From NCBI GenBank assembly GCA_963769605.1, contig CAVYML010000003.1, positions 62,001 through 126,000 of the forward strand: a stretch of 64,000 nucleotides of DNA, given 5' to 3'. Each line of letters starts with the position of its first letter. Within the stretch, counting starts at the first letter, position 1. Origin of the DNA: Fen-1254 sp963769605. GTDB lineage: Bacteria > Bacteroidota > Ignavibacteria > UBA10030. Below the pieces are notes generated by a model. That model was not told where the DNA came from, did not search any database, and saw nothing but the letters and a program-made list of their open reading frames with translations. A program made the translations under genes and the position numbers. Below are positions 43,754-53,516 of the stretch, in pieces.

Positions 43754-43789
43754 TTTTTATACTTTTACTTGCTCTTTTTACACCTTCCG
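43754..43789 (+). promoter_or_regulatory. Candidate KdpE operator upstream of kdp
   Basis: The T-rich stretch TTTATACTTTTAC (43757-43769), then TTTTTACACC (43775-43784), about 60 bp before kdpF, resembles the E. coli KdpE site, which from memory is of the form TTTATACTTTTTTTACACC. The kdpDE genes of this window lie at the far end of the same operon. Exact spacing and promoter are not fixed, so this is inference from resemblance and position. Confidence 0.45.
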
Positions 43790-43846
43790 AATAGCTTCTT
43801 CTCCGTACATTCGACATTTTATACCTGTTATTATGAAGGAGTAAAA

Positions 43847-43924
43847 ATGATCGCCGGTCTTATCGTTGCAGTCTTGCTTGTTATTTATCTGGTTTATACA
43901 CTCATTAAACCGGAGAAATTCTAA
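43847..43924 (+). CDS. kdpF: Potassium-transporting ATPase subunit KdpF
   Basis: A 25-residue membrane peptide of the KdpFABC potassium pump, which stabilises the complex. It is almost one hydrophobic helix, starting MIAGLIVAVLLVIYLVYTLI and ending K-P-E-K-F. This ending is typical for KdpF. A strong GAAGGAGT ribosome-binding site precedes ATG 43847. It ends 2 bp before kdpA, as in other bacteria. Confidence 0.93.
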   Translation: MIAGLIVAVLLVIYLVYTLIKPEKF

Positions 43925-43926
43925 TT

Positions 43927-45621
43927 ATGATCACCCTACACGAAATCGTTCAAATCGTATTCTACGTTGCAGTTATTACGCTGCTCACGCCGCCGCTTGG
44001 AAAATTCATGGCCAAAGTCTATAACGGTGAACGAACAGTTCTTTCACCTATTTTCGGATGGTTGGAACGTCTGATATACAAGTTTGCGGGAATCGATCCT
44101 GTGTATGAAATGGACTGGAAAGTTTATTCGTTCGCCCTGTTTCTTTTCAACATTGCCGGCTTTATTATTGTTTTCCTGCTTCAGATGTTTCAGGCGCGGC
44201 TTCCGTTCAACCCTCAAAAACTTCCCAACGTTTCATGGGATCTGGCATTTAATACGTCGGTGAGTTTTATGACCAATACGAATTGGCAATCGTATGCGGG
44301 AGAAACAACGCTCGGCTATGCCGTGCAGATGCTGGGATTAACGGTTCAAAATTTTGTCAGCGCGGCAACCGGTATTGCCGTAATGCTTGCTTTGGCGCGC
44401 GGCATTGCGCGTAAAACGACATCTGATATCGGAAATTTCTGGACCGATCTTGTGCGCTCGACCCTCTACGTGCTTTTACCCCTGTCGATTCTTTTTTCAG
44501 TCGTTCTGATCGAACAAGGAGCTGTACAGACGTTTTCCTCCTATCAGACAGTCACTTCTCTGGAGGGACAGCAGCAAACCATCCCGCTCGGGCCTGCCGC
44601 TTCCCAGATTGCCATTAAACAGCTCGGGACGAACGGTGGCGGATTTTTTAACGCCAACAGCGCACATCCGTTTGAAAACCCGACGCCCTTTTCAAATTTT
44701 CTGGAAATGCTTGCAATTCTTCTTATTCCTTCAGCACTTGTCTATTCGTTCGGGTGTATGGTGAAGGCTAAAAAACACGCATGGATTGTCTGGGGTGTTA
44801 TGCTTTTTCTTTTCCTCAGCGGTCTGGGAATTTCGCTCTGGTCGGAATATTCCCTCAATCCGATCACAGGCGTAGCGGGCAGTATGGAAGGAAAAGAAAC
44901 AAGATTTGGCGTTGCCAACAGCGTGCTCTGGTCCGTTGCAACGACGGATGCTTCGAACGGCTCGGTAAACGCCATGCACGATTCGCTCTCTCCGCTGTCC
45001 GGCTTCGTGGCTATGCTCAATATCAAGCTCGGTGAAATTATCTACGGTGGTGTCGGTTCCGGCATGTACGGCATGCTGATTTTTATTTTTCTCACGGTTT
45101 TTATTGCAGGGTTGATGGTGGGGCGCACACCGGAGTATCTGGGGAAAAAAATAGAATCGTTCGAAGTAAAGATGGCAGCGATTGCCATGCTTCTGCCAAG
45201 CGCCTGCATACTCATCCTGACTGCTGTTGCGTGTCTATTCGATGCAGGGACGTCGGGCATCAGCAATGGAGGCCCGCACGGATATTCGGAGATATTATAT
45301 GCCTTCGCTTCGGCAGCGGGAAATAACGGAAGCGCTTTCGCCGGGTTGAACACGAACACGGTGTTTTATAACGTTCTTCTCGGCATCGATATGCTGATAG
45401 GACGCTTTGGGGTTATTTTCCCTATGCTTGCCATAGCCGGAAGTCTTGCAAAAAAGAAAATCGTTCCACTTTCCTCCGGAACTTTTCCGACCGATACGGC
45501 TCTCTTTGCCGTGCTGCTCATCGGAACGATTCTTATAGTCGGGGCATTGACGTTTTTCCCGACACTTGCACTCGGCCCGATTATTGAACACTTCCTTATG
45601 TTGAAAGGACATACTTTCTAA
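43927..45621 (+). CDS. kdpA: Potassium-transporting ATPase subunit KdpA
   Basis: This 564-residue channel-like subunit binds and passes potassium. It has ten or so membrane helices and the four selectivity-filter segments: T-N-T-N-W-Q-S-Y-A-G near 118, G-T-N-G-G-G-F-F-N near 235, the third in the V-G-S-G-M-Y-G-M region and A-A-G-N-N-G-S-A-F near 465. The length matches KdpA of E. coli (557). It starts 2 bp after kdpF and ends 9 bp before kdpB. The pump works at very low external potassium. Confidence 0.97.
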   Translation: MITLHEIVQIVFYVAVITLLTPPLGKFMAKVYNGERTVLSPIFGWLERLIYKFAGIDPVYEMDWKVYSFALFLFNIAGFIIVFLLQMFQARLPFNPQKLPNVSWDLAFNTSVSFMTNTNWQSYAGETTLGYAVQMLGLTVQNFVSAATGIAVMLALARGIARKTTSDIGNFWTDLVRSTLYVLLPLSILFSVVLIEQGAVQTFSSYQTVTSLEGQQQTIPLGPAASQIAIKQLGTNGGGFFNANSAHPFENPTPFSNFLEMLAILLIPSALVYSFGCMVKAKKHAWIVWGVMLFLFLSGLGISLWSEYSLNPITGVAGSMEGKETRFGVANSVLWSVATTDASNGSVNAMHDSLSPLSGFVAMLNIKLGEIIYGGVGSGMYGMLIFIFLTVFIAGLMVGRTPEYLGKKIESFEVKMAAIAMLLPSACILILTAVACLFDAGTSGISNGGPHGYSEILYAFASAAGNNGSAFAGLNTNTVFYNVLLGIDMLIGRFGVIFPMLAIAGSLAKKKIVPLSSGTFPTDTALFAVLLIGTILIVGALTFFPTLALGPIIEHFLMLKGHTF

Positions 45622-45630
45622 AGAATCCGT

Positions 45631-47733
45631 ATGAATAAAAAAACCTTATCCTCGACATTGTCGTTTCTCTCGTGGGAAATAGTCTTTCAGGCTCTTAAAG
45701 ACGCCTTGAAGAAATTTCATCCCCGTTCTATGATAAAAAACCCGGTCATGTTTGTCGTTGCAGTGGGTGCCGCAATGACGACGGTGATTGTCGTAAAGGA
45801 AGTCGCCGGCGGTCATACTTCATTTTTCAATATTCAAGTTACACTCTGGCTCTGGTTTACAGTTTTATTCGCGAATTTTGCCGAAGCGATCGCAGAGGGA
45901 CGGGGGAAAGCACAAGCAGAGGCTTTGAAGAAAAATCGTTCACAAATCGTTGCCCGGAAACTGGAAGGAGAGAAAGAAATTTCCACTCACGCTACCGAAT
46001 TGCGAAAAGGGGATATCGTTGTTTGCGAAGCGGGAGATATCATACCTTCGGACGGTGTTATCATCGAAGGGATTGCAAGCGTCGACGAATCCGCTATAAC
46101 AGGCGAATCGGCACCGGTCATTCGCGAAAGCGGCGACGACCGGAGCGCCGTCACGGGCGGCACCAAAGTGCTTAGTGATCGGATTGTTATCCGTGTAGTT
46201 TCGGAACCGGGAAATACATTTCTGGACCGGATTATTTCTTTGGTCGAAGGATCGAAACGCCAGAAAACTCCGAACGAGATTGCGTTGACAATTTTGCTCT
46301 CGGCTCTGACAATAATTTTTCTCCTGGTTGTAGCAACGCTGCCGCCGTTCGTTCAATACAGCGAAAAAGCGTCGGGTCAAACCGGAGGTGCATTGACGAC
46401 GCTGCCGGTGTTAATTTCTCTTCTCGTCTGCCTGATTCCGACAACCATCGGCGGGCTTTTAAGCGCTATAGGCATCAGCGGCATGGATCGCCTGATTCGC
46501 CAGAATGTTATCGCTACGAGCGGGCGCGCAGCGGAAGCCGCCGGAGACGTGGATGTGCTGCTGCTGGACAAGACGGGAACCATTACGCTCGGAAATCGTA
46601 TGGCAACGGAATTTATTGCTGCGCCGGGAATTTCACAGGAGCGTCTTGTCGATGCAGCCCAGCTTTCTTCCCTTGCAGATGAAACGCCGGAGGGGCGTTC
46701 GATTGTGATCCTTGCAAAAGAAAAATACCAGATGCGCGGAAGGACGGTTTCCGATGTCGGGGCGCATTTTGTTCCATTTTCCGCACAAACGCGCATGAGC
46801 GGCGTTGATATTCTTTCGACGTCTCCGCTGCAAAAACGCATTATCCGAAAAGGTTCTGCGGACGCGGTCAAAAATTTTATCGCCGAACAAAACGGATTTT
46901 TTCCGAAAGAAGTCCAGTCCGTTGTCGACGATATCGCGCGCCGCGGATCAACTCCATTAGTTGTTTCAGAAAATAAAGAAGTCCTCGGTGTCATTCAATT
47001 AAAAGACGTCGTCAAAGGAGGCATTAAAGACCGTTTTGCCCAGCTTCGTTCCATGGGAATACGAACGGTCATGATTACGGGAGATAATCCTTTGACTGCG
47101 GCTGCTATTGCGGCGGAAGCCGGTGTGGACGATTTTATTGCCGAAGCCAAACCGGAAGACAAATTAAAACGCATTCGCGATGAACAGGCGAACGGACGGC
47201 TCGTCGGCATGATCGGAGACGGAACGAACGATGCTCCTGCACTTGCACAGGCCGATGTGGGAATAGCGATGAACAGCGGTACGCAGGCGGCGCGTGAAGC
47301 GGGCAACATGGTAGACCTCGACAGCAATCCGACAAAGCTTATTGAGGTCGTGGAAACCGGAAAGCAGCTTCTTATGACGCGCGGAGCATTGACTACGTTC
47401 AGTATTGCAAACGATGTTGCAAAATATTTTGCCATCATTCCGGCAATGGCGGGAACCCTCTATGCGTTTTCATCAGCAGAAGGTCCGTTATCCGCGTTGA
47501 ATATCATGCATCTTGCCTCGCCGCAGAGCGCAATCCTGAGCGCCGTTATCTTTAACGCACTTATTATCATAGCGCTCATTCCGCTTGCATTGAAAGGAGT
47601 CAAATATCGTCCCGTCGGTGCGAACTCCATTCTCTGGAGAAATCTGTGGATTTACGGCGCCGGCGGCATTATTGTTCCCTTTGTCGGAATAAAACTGATC
47701 GATCTTCTTATCGTTGCCATGAATTGGGTATGA
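45631..47733 (+). CDS. kdpB: Potassium-transporting ATPase ATP-binding subunit KdpB
   Basis: This 700-residue P-type ATPase subunit energises KdpA. The phosphorylated residue is D313 in L-L-L-D313-K-T-G-T-I-T. Other P-type motifs are [19 protein letters not shown] and [18 protein letters not shown]. Seven membrane helices are expected and visible as hydrophobic blocks. KdpB of E. coli is 682 residues, so length is normal. The next canonical gene, kdpC, is 215 bp away, with a small ORF between. Confidence 0.97.
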   Translation: MNKKTLSSTLSFLSWEIVFQALKDALKKFHPRSMIKNPVMFVVAVGAAMTTVIVVKEVAGGHTSFFNIQVTLWLWFTVLFANFAEAIAEGRGKAQAEALKKNRSQIVARKLEGEKEISTHATELRKGDIVVCEAGDIIPSDGVIIEGIASVDESAITGESAPVIRESGDDRSAVTGGTKVLSDRIVIRVVSEPGNTFLDRIISLVEGSKRQKTPNEIALTILLSALTIIFLLVVATLPPFVQYSEKASGQTGGALTTLPVLISLLVCLIPTTIGGLLSAIGISGMDRLIRQNVIATSGRAAEAAGDVDVLLLDKTGTITLGNRMATEFIAAPGISQERLVDAAQLSSLADETPEGRSIVILAKEKYQMRGRTVSDVGAHFVPFSAQTRMSGVDILSTSPLQKRIIRKGSADAVKNFIAEQNGFFPKEVQSVVDDIARRGSTPLVVSENKEVLGVIQLKDVVKGGIKDRFAQLRSMGIRTVMITGDNPLTAAAIAAEAGVDDFIAEAKPEDKLKRIRDEQANGRLVGMIGDGTNDAPALAQADVGIAMNSGTQAAREAGNMVDLDSNPTKLIEVVETGKQLLMTRGALTTFSIANDVAKYFAIIPAMAGTLYAFSSAEGPLSALNIMHLASPQSAILSAVIFNALIIIALIPLALKGVKYRPVGANSILWRNLWIYGAGGIIVPFVGIKLIDLLIVAMNWV

Positions 47734-47752
47734 AAAGACTGGAGTCGACTTT

Positions 47753-47914
47753 ATGGAAGAATTTAAATCGAAAATAAGAGAAAGTCACCGAATAACGGTG
47801 TTCATGCAGATACTTGTCTTTATCGCCGGCCTTCTGATCGGCTTGATTTTTCATGATTCGCTTGTCCGGTCTCCGGCGCCCGATACGGACATACATCGAT
47901 GGTATCCCCGGTGA
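47753..47914 (+). CDS. Small single-TM protein between kdpB and kdpC
   Basis: A 53-residue ORF starts at ATG 47753, 19 bp after kdpB. It has a charged N-terminus M-E-E-F-K-S-K-I-R-E-S-H-R, one hydrophobic helix (about 14-34: I-T-V-F-M-Q-I-L-V-F-I-A-G-L-L-I-G-L-I-F), and a short polar tail ending H-R-W-Y-P-R. GGAG lies 10 bp before ATG. I recognise no family. Its position inside the kdp operon and its membrane helix suggest a small accessory of the potassium pump, but that is inference. Confidence 0.5.
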   Translation: MEEFKSKIRESHRITVFMQILVFIAGLLIGLIFHDSLVRSPAPDTDIHRWYPR

Positions 47915-47948
47915 ACACAAAGAACTCAAGGGAAATGGATTATACTCT

Positions 47949-48530
47949 ATGAAAAATAATATCTGGACATCCATACGCATGATTGTCGTTCTGACAATTC
48001 TTACAGGAATTTTATATCCGCTCCTGCTTACTGTTTTTGCGCAATGGGCTTTTCCGCATCGAGCGAACGGGAGTATGGTAGAACACTTCGGGAACGTCGC
48101 CGGGTCGGAATTGCTTTCCCAGAAAACGGTCGGTGATAAATATTTCTGGCCGCGTCCTTCTGCCGTCGATTGGAATCCGCTCCCTTCCGGCGGAAGCAAT
48201 TTCGGTCCGACAAGCAAAGTCCTTGCAGATTCAGTTCGAGCCGCGCGGAAATACTTTATAGAAAAAAACAATCTTGCGGCCGAAACGATTGTTCCGAAAG
48301 AAATGCTGTTCGCTTCCGGAAGCGGTCTTGATCCGCATATCTCTCCAGAGGCTGCCCTTCTTCAGGTGGGAAGGATCGCAGCCGCCCGCGCTCTGGATTC
48401 TGCCCGGACAAGACAATTGAAAACCCTTGTTCAAAAGCATATCGAATATCCTCAATTTGGGATTTTTGGGGAGGAACGGGTCAATGTACTTCTTTTAAAC
48501 TGCGATCTTGACAGCGAATTTATTTTGTAA
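47949..48530 (+). CDS. kdpC: Potassium-transporting ATPase subunit KdpC
   Basis: This 193-residue subunit has one N-terminal membrane helix (about 11-31) and a periplasmic domain, as in KdpC. Family marks are L-L-T-V-F-A-Q-W-A-F-P, D-K-Y-F-W-P-R-P-S-A-V-D-W-N, G-S-N-F-G-P-T-S-K and F-A-S-G-S-G-L-D-P-H-I-S-P-E-A-A. The start is ATG 47949, 34 bp after the small ORF; a longer frame upstream lacks a family match. KdpC raises the ATP affinity of the pump. Followed by 373 bp before kdpD. Confidence 0.96.
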   Translation: MKNNIWTSIRMIVVLTILTGILYPLLLTVFAQWAFPHRANGSMVEHFGNVAGSELLSQKTVGDKYFWPRPSAVDWNPLPSGGSNFGPTSKVLADSVRAARKYFIEKNNLAAETIVPKEMLFASGSGLDPHISPEAALLQVGRIAAARALDSARTRQLKTLVQKHIEYPQFGIFGEERVNVLLLNCDLDSEFIL

Positions 48531-48903
48531 ACACACAATATTCTACAAGAGGCGAAAATATTGCGGCAAAAATTCGGATTTTTTAAGCAGGTTTTTTAGA
48601 CTTCATTTTGTTCCTTTTTTCATTGTGACATGCGGCGCAGCGAAGGAAAGAACCGAACGATCCGCTTCAGAGGGATGTACTTACGGCTTGAATTCAAAAA
48701 CTTGAAACCGGCATTCGCTTCTTTTCCATCAACTTGAAAAAAGCGGTTTGGAAAAATATAAATTCGACCGATTCAGCGAAAGAAGGCAAATAACGAGGTT
48801 TTTCACCTCTTTATCGGACGGCAATAAATTTTTCCCAAAGAAGAAATTTGACAGGAAATTTGATATTTTGAATCAAGTGAAAGAAGGATAGCCAAAAAAA
48901 TCC
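48531..48903. other. Intergenic gap between kdpC and kdpD
   Basis: No convincing gene is seen in 373 bp. In some related bacteria an outer-membrane porin gene lies here; no trace of one is evident. There may be a separate promoter for kdpDE, but I cannot define it. GTGAAAGAAGGA precedes the kdpD ATG. Confidence 0.4.
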
Positions 48904-51581
48904 ATGCAGGAATTTGACGAAAACCGACCGGATCCGGATGCACTCCTTAATGCTTTGAAAAAGGAAGAAGAGCATTTCCGTCACGGCAAATTGAAAGTTT
49001 TTTTCGGTATGTGCGCCGGTGCGGGAAAGACGTACGATATGCTTAAATCTGCCCATGAAGCACAATCGAAAAAAATCGATGTTGTTGTCGGATATATAGA
49101 GACACATAAGAGACCGGAAACGGAAGCGTTGATTGCCGGTTTGACGGTTCTGCCGCGGAAAAAATTGGAGTACCGAGGCATATCGCTTGAAGAAATGGAT
49201 CTGGACGCAATTCTTGAACGCAAGCCTCAAATTGTGCTCGTTGATGAACTTGCGCACACGAATGTGCCGGGGAGCCGTCATGCAAGACGCTATCAGGATG
49301 TACTTGAACTTCTTGATAACGGCATCGACGTTTTTACGACTTTGAATGTTCAGCATCTTGAAAGCAGAGCGGAAACGGTAGCACAGATTACAGGTTCAAT
49401 CATACGCGAGACCGTTCCCGATTCGATCTTCGAGCAGGCCAACGAAGTCGAACTTATCGATATTTCTCCGGAAGATTTGCAAAAACGTCTTGTAGAGGGA
49501 AAAGTTTACACGCCGGAACGTTCTCTTCATGCGGTGCAGAATTTTTTCCGAAAAGGAAACCTGACCGCACTGCGTGAAATGTCTCTGCGCATGACAGCAG
49601 AACGCGTGGATCACCAGTTGCGCGATTACATGCAGTCGAAGCGAATAACCGATACATGGAAATCAGGACAGCGGATGATGGTCGGTATCAGCCCAAGTCC
49701 CTCGACCGTTTCGGTAATTCGCTGGGCGCGGCGTACGGCATATACGATGGACGCGACATGGATTGCGGTCTATGTGGAAACGTCCAAAGCGCTGAGCGAT
49801 GAAGGGAAAAAACAACTCAACAGCAATATCAAACTTGCTGAGGAACTGGGGGCGGAAATTGTAACGACAGCGGATGAACATATTGCACGCGCTTTGATCC
49901 GTGTCGCGCGGCAGCAAAACGTTACGCAGATTCTGGTCGGTAAAACGCGCCGCCGGTTTCCATTCACCCCGACGCTTCTTGATGAGATTATTGAAAACAG
50001 CGGCGATCTCGATGTATATGCGGTAGGAGGGGACACAGTAGATGAAACCGTTAAACGTAAACGGAGAATTGTTTTTCCGAAAATTCGTTCCGGCTTGTCG
50101 CAATATGCACTTGCAGCAGCAGCGGTAATTATCGCCGCGCTGGCGTGTTATCCTTTTGCAAACACGTTCGGTTATCAAACCGCCGCATTGATTCTTTTGT
50201 TCACAGTGGTACTGCTCCCGCTTGTACTCGATGTCGGTCCCGTTCTTCTGGCTGCAACATTAAGCGCCTTTTTATGGGATTATTTCTTTATACCGCCGCG
50301 GTTCACAATTTCGATTTCTTTACCGCAGGATTATCTTCTCTTGATTGCATATTTTGTCATCTCCACAGTCACGGGTGTCCTGACGGCCCGCATCCGGGCC
50401 GGGAGCATGCGGTACGACAGCGGGAAGAACGTTCCACCGCGCTTTTTACACTGACCAAACATTTGATTGCGGCAAAAACACAGGATGAAGTTGCAGAGGC
50501 GGCTGTGAAAAATATTTCATCGTTTTTCGATTCAGATGTTGCGGTTTTTTTCAGTCAGCCGGACGGAGATATCTTTACGGCGGCTCACCCGCGCAGCATG
50601 TATGCGGTGAATGAAAAAGAATTCGGCGTAGCTGCGTGGGCATACTGGAACGAAAAGAAAGCGGGAAAATTCACCGATACGCTGCCAGCCGTAGCCGCAA
50701 CGTACTATCCGGTTTCGGGCCCCCGTTATCCTTTGGGAGTAATCGGCGTTCAGGCAAAAAACGGAAAACAGTTCAGCATCGATCAAGAGTCGCTCCTGCA
50801 AAATTTTATTGCCCAGATCGCTTCAACACTCGAACGCGAACAGCTGAGCGAACTTGCCAAACGCACAGTGGTGTATGCGGAATCGGAAAAGCTTTATAAA
50901 ACGCTCTTCAATTCTATGTCCCATGAATTGAGGACGCCTATTGCGGCGATTGTCAGCGCATCCGAAGGAATGTTGACACTGCCGGAAATGCACGATAACG
51001 CTTTGGGGAAAACGCTGACCGATGAAATTCATACGGCGGCGGAAAGGCTCAACCGGCTGGTCGAGAATCTTCTCGATATGACGCGGCTCGAATCGGGGCA
51101 GCTTGCGCCGAAAAAGGACTGGTGCGATGTACGGGATATCATTCAAGCTTCTTTGAAAAAGCTGCAGGCAGAACTTGCAAGGCATATCGTCACGCTCAAT
51201 GTGGCGGAAGACATGCCGCTTGTACAGCTTGATTTCGGGCTGATCGAACAGGTCTGTACGAATCTCTTGCACAATGCATCGCTGTATACGCCTCCTGGAA
51301 CGGTTATTGGCATCGATGCATCCATGTATGAGAATGAACTGCTCCTGACCATCCATGATAACGGCCCGGGATTTCCGGCAGAGGCGCAGAAAAGAATTTT
51401 TGATAAATTTTATCGTGTGCCGGGAACGCGCACCGGAGGAACCGGACTCGGTCTATCAATCGTGCGCGGATTCGTTGAAGCACATAAGGGCACGATTACG
51501 GCATCGAACAAACCGTCCGGTGGAGCACAATTTGTCATTCGCATTCCGGTAGAGATTCAACAGCCTATGGAAATACAATAG
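48904..51581 (+). pseudogene. kdpD: Sensor kinase KdpD, single-base frameshift
   Basis: Two frames together encode a full KdpD of about 892 residues (E. coli 894). The first frame (48904 to about 50400) has the N-terminal KdpD domain with Walker A-like G-M-C-A-G-A-G-K-T, D-E-L-A-H-T-N, a universal-stress-like domain and four membrane helices. The second frame (about 50400-51581) has the GAF-like part, the histidine kinase H-box M-S-H-E-L-R-T-P-I-A-A and ATPase motifs N-L-L-H-N-A-S and G-T-G-L-G-L-S. The join is at 50398-50403, GGCCGGG, where one more C restores A-R-I-R-A-R-E-H-A-V-R. A sequencing error is likely, since both halves are otherwise clean. Confidence 0.88.
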
Positions 51582-51588
51582 AAATTCT

Positions 51589-52287
51589 ATGGCTCCCGCG
51601 AAAGAAGAAATATTGGTGATCGATGATGAAGTGCAAATGCGCCGTCTGCTCAGTGTAACACTGGAATCTGCAGGGTACAGCGTAACACTGGCGGAAAATG
51701 CGCTGGAGGGAATCCATAGTGCGGAAACTCACCGCTACGAAGCCATCATTTTGGATCTGGGTCTGCCCGATTTCGACGGTATCGATGTTTTAAAAAAAAT
51801 CCGTCAATGGGCTATGTATCCGATCATTATTCTTTCGGTACGTTCTTCCGAGAACGGCATTATTGAGGCGCTTGATGCCGGTGCAAACGACTACCTGACA
51901 AAACCGTTCCGCAGCGGCGAACTGTTGGCAAGAATTCGATCTGCCATTCGATTATATACGACAGCGCCTGCCGGGTCAAAATTTTCATTTTCCGATATAG
52001 AAGTAGATCTCGAAATGCGTATCGTGCGGAAGCGGGGAGAAGTTGTCAAATTGACACCGACGGAATTTTCCTTGCTTGCATTGTTTATTCATAACGCCGG
52101 TAAGGTTTTAACACATAATTATATTTTGCAGCAGGTCTGGGGACCGAAGTTCGAAGGGGAATCGCAATACACACGTGTGTATGTCGGCCAACTGCGAAAA
52201 AAGCTGGAAGAAAATCCAAATGATCCGCTCTTCTTCGTTACCGAATCGGGCATCGGTTACCGTTTTACCTCAGAGAAAGAAAAGTAG
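51589..52287 (+). CDS. kdpE: Response regulator KdpE
   Basis: This 232-residue regulator of the OmpR/PhoB class follows kdpD by 7 bp. The receiver domain has the acidic pair I-D-D-E, phospho-acceptor D in I-I-L-D-L-G-L-P-D, and K in L-T-K-P-F. The winged-helix DNA-binding part has L-T-P-T-E-F-S-L-L and the end G-I-G-Y-R-F. By order, length and motifs it is KdpE. It should activate kdpFAB(C) from the T-rich site upstream of kdpF. Confidence 0.95.
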   Translation: MAPAKEEILVIDDEVQMRRLLSVTLESAGYSVTLAENALEGIHSAETHRYEAIILDLGLPDFDGIDVLKKIRQWAMYPIIILSVRSSENGIIEALDAGANDYLTKPFRSGELLARIRSAIRLYTTAPAGSKFSFSDIEVDLEMRIVRKRGEVVKLTPTEFSLLALFIHNAGKVLTHNYILQQVWGPKFEGESQYTRVYVGQLRKKLEENPNDPLFFVTESGIGYRFTSEKEK

Positions 52288-52296
52288 GACTTGAAT

Positions 52297-52345
52297 CATC
52301 CAACATTAAGCATTCTTCAATCGTAATTTTTAATTCTGTATTCTT
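52297..52345 (+). repeat. Heptamer tandem repeat array abutting a start codon
   Basis: Seven 7-bp units in phase: CATCCAA, CATTAAG, CATTCTT, CAATCGT, AATTTTT, AATTCTG, TATTCTT. They run from 9 bp after the kdpE stop right up to the ATG at 52346, so they occupy the ribosome-binding site. Units are more diverged than in the 14919 array, so the phase is less certain. Confidence 0.55.
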
Positions 52346-53365
52346 ATGATTAATCCTACAACATGTTTTGTAACGGGCGCGACCGGATTTATCGGCACAA
52401 AACTTGTCAATGAACTTGTCCGGCAAGGGCATCAGGTTTATGCGCTGACACGTTCTGCAAGCAACCTTGACGGTTTACGGCATGAACGCATCAAATGCGT
52501 TCAAGGCGATATTCTGGATCCCGTTTCGCTTCGAAAAGGCATGGAAGGATGTACACTCCTGTTTCATCTAGCAGCCTATGCAAAAAATTGGTCAAAGAAT
52601 CCCCGTGTATTTTATGATCATAACGTCTCCGGTATGTTGAATGTTTTTGAAGCAGCAAAAGAGACAGGCATAGAACGTGTTGTATGGACATCGACCATTG
52701 TAACGTTCGGTCCGACACCGCCGGGTATAGTGGGGAACGAAGCGATGCCGCGTCTTACCGATCGGTATTTTACGGAATATGAAGAGACAAAATCGATTGC
52801 AGAACGAAAAGCGTTGGAACTGGCCGCCGAAGGTTTTCCTGTCGTTCTGGTCAATCCGACACGAGTGTATGGTCCTGGAAAAATGACCGAGGGAAATTCC
52901 GTAAGTTTAATGATCGATCAGTATGACCGCGGATTGGTGCCGATCCTCCTTCATCGCGGGGTTAATGTTGGAAATTACGTTTTTATAGATGATCTTGTCC
53001 GCGGTCATATTCTTGCAATGGAACGCGGACGCATAGGTGAGCGATACATTCTGGGCGGCGAGAACGCTTCATTGAAGCGTTTTTATAAATTAATCGATGA
53101 GGTCAGCGGTAAGCATCACTTGCAATTCAATTTTCCGCCGGGCGCGGCATTGTTCTACGGAAGAACGTTGAAATTTCTTGCAGAGACTTGCGGAATCTAT
53201 CCGCAAATTACTGCCGGATGGGTAGAAACATTTCTGCAAGAATGGGCATTTACTTCTGCCAAAGCGGAACGAGAGCTCGGTTATACCATCACTCCTCTGA
53301 AAGAAGGAATCCGGCAAACGTACCAATGGATTCTCCAGCAGCGTGCAGAGCCGCGGAAACGATAA
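52346..53365 (+). CDS. NAD-dependent epimerase/dehydratase-family protein
   Basis: This 339-residue protein of the extended short-chain dehydrogenase class has the nucleotide-binding motif F-V-T-G-A-T-G-F-I-G-T at residues 8-18 and the Y-x-x-x-K active site in E-Y-E-E-T-K. N-P-T-R-V-Y-G-P-G is a hallmark of dihydroflavonol-4-reductase-like and hopanoid-associated HpnA-like members. The exact substrate is not evident. Its ATG lies directly behind a heptamer array, with no clear Shine-Dalgarno; translation may differ from its neighbours. Separate from kdpE by 58 bp. Confidence 0.85.
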   Translation: MINPTTCFVTGATGFIGTKLVNELVRQGHQVYALTRSASNLDGLRHERIKCVQGDILDPVSLRKGMEGCTLLFHLAAYAKNWSKNPRVFYDHNVSGMLNVFEAAKETGIERVVWTSTIVTFGPTPPGIVGNEAMPRLTDRYFTEYEETKSIAERKALELAAEGFPVVLVNPTRVYGPGKMTEGNSVSLMIDQYDRGLVPILLHRGVNVGNYVFIDDLVRGHILAMERGRIGERYILGGENASLKRFYKLIDEVSGKHHLQFNFPPGAALFYGRTLKFLAETCGIYPQITAGWVETFLQEWAFTSAKAERELGYTITPLKEGIRQTYQWILQQRAEPRKR

Positions 53366-53516
53366 AACATGCGATCGGATAATGTATTCTTCAAGCAGCC
53401 TCTTTCCTAAAGAAATACACAGGTGAGCGTTCTTTTTTTAGAAAAAAAACCGTATGTTAAAAACATCAATTTTAAGCCATTATCTATTCAAAATCATTAT
53501 TGTAAGGATGAGGAGC

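Noticed and set aside
50398..50404. Programmed ribosomal frameshift in kdpD
   Set aside because: GGCCGGG is not a slippery heptamer and no stimulatory structure is evident; a missing C is simpler.
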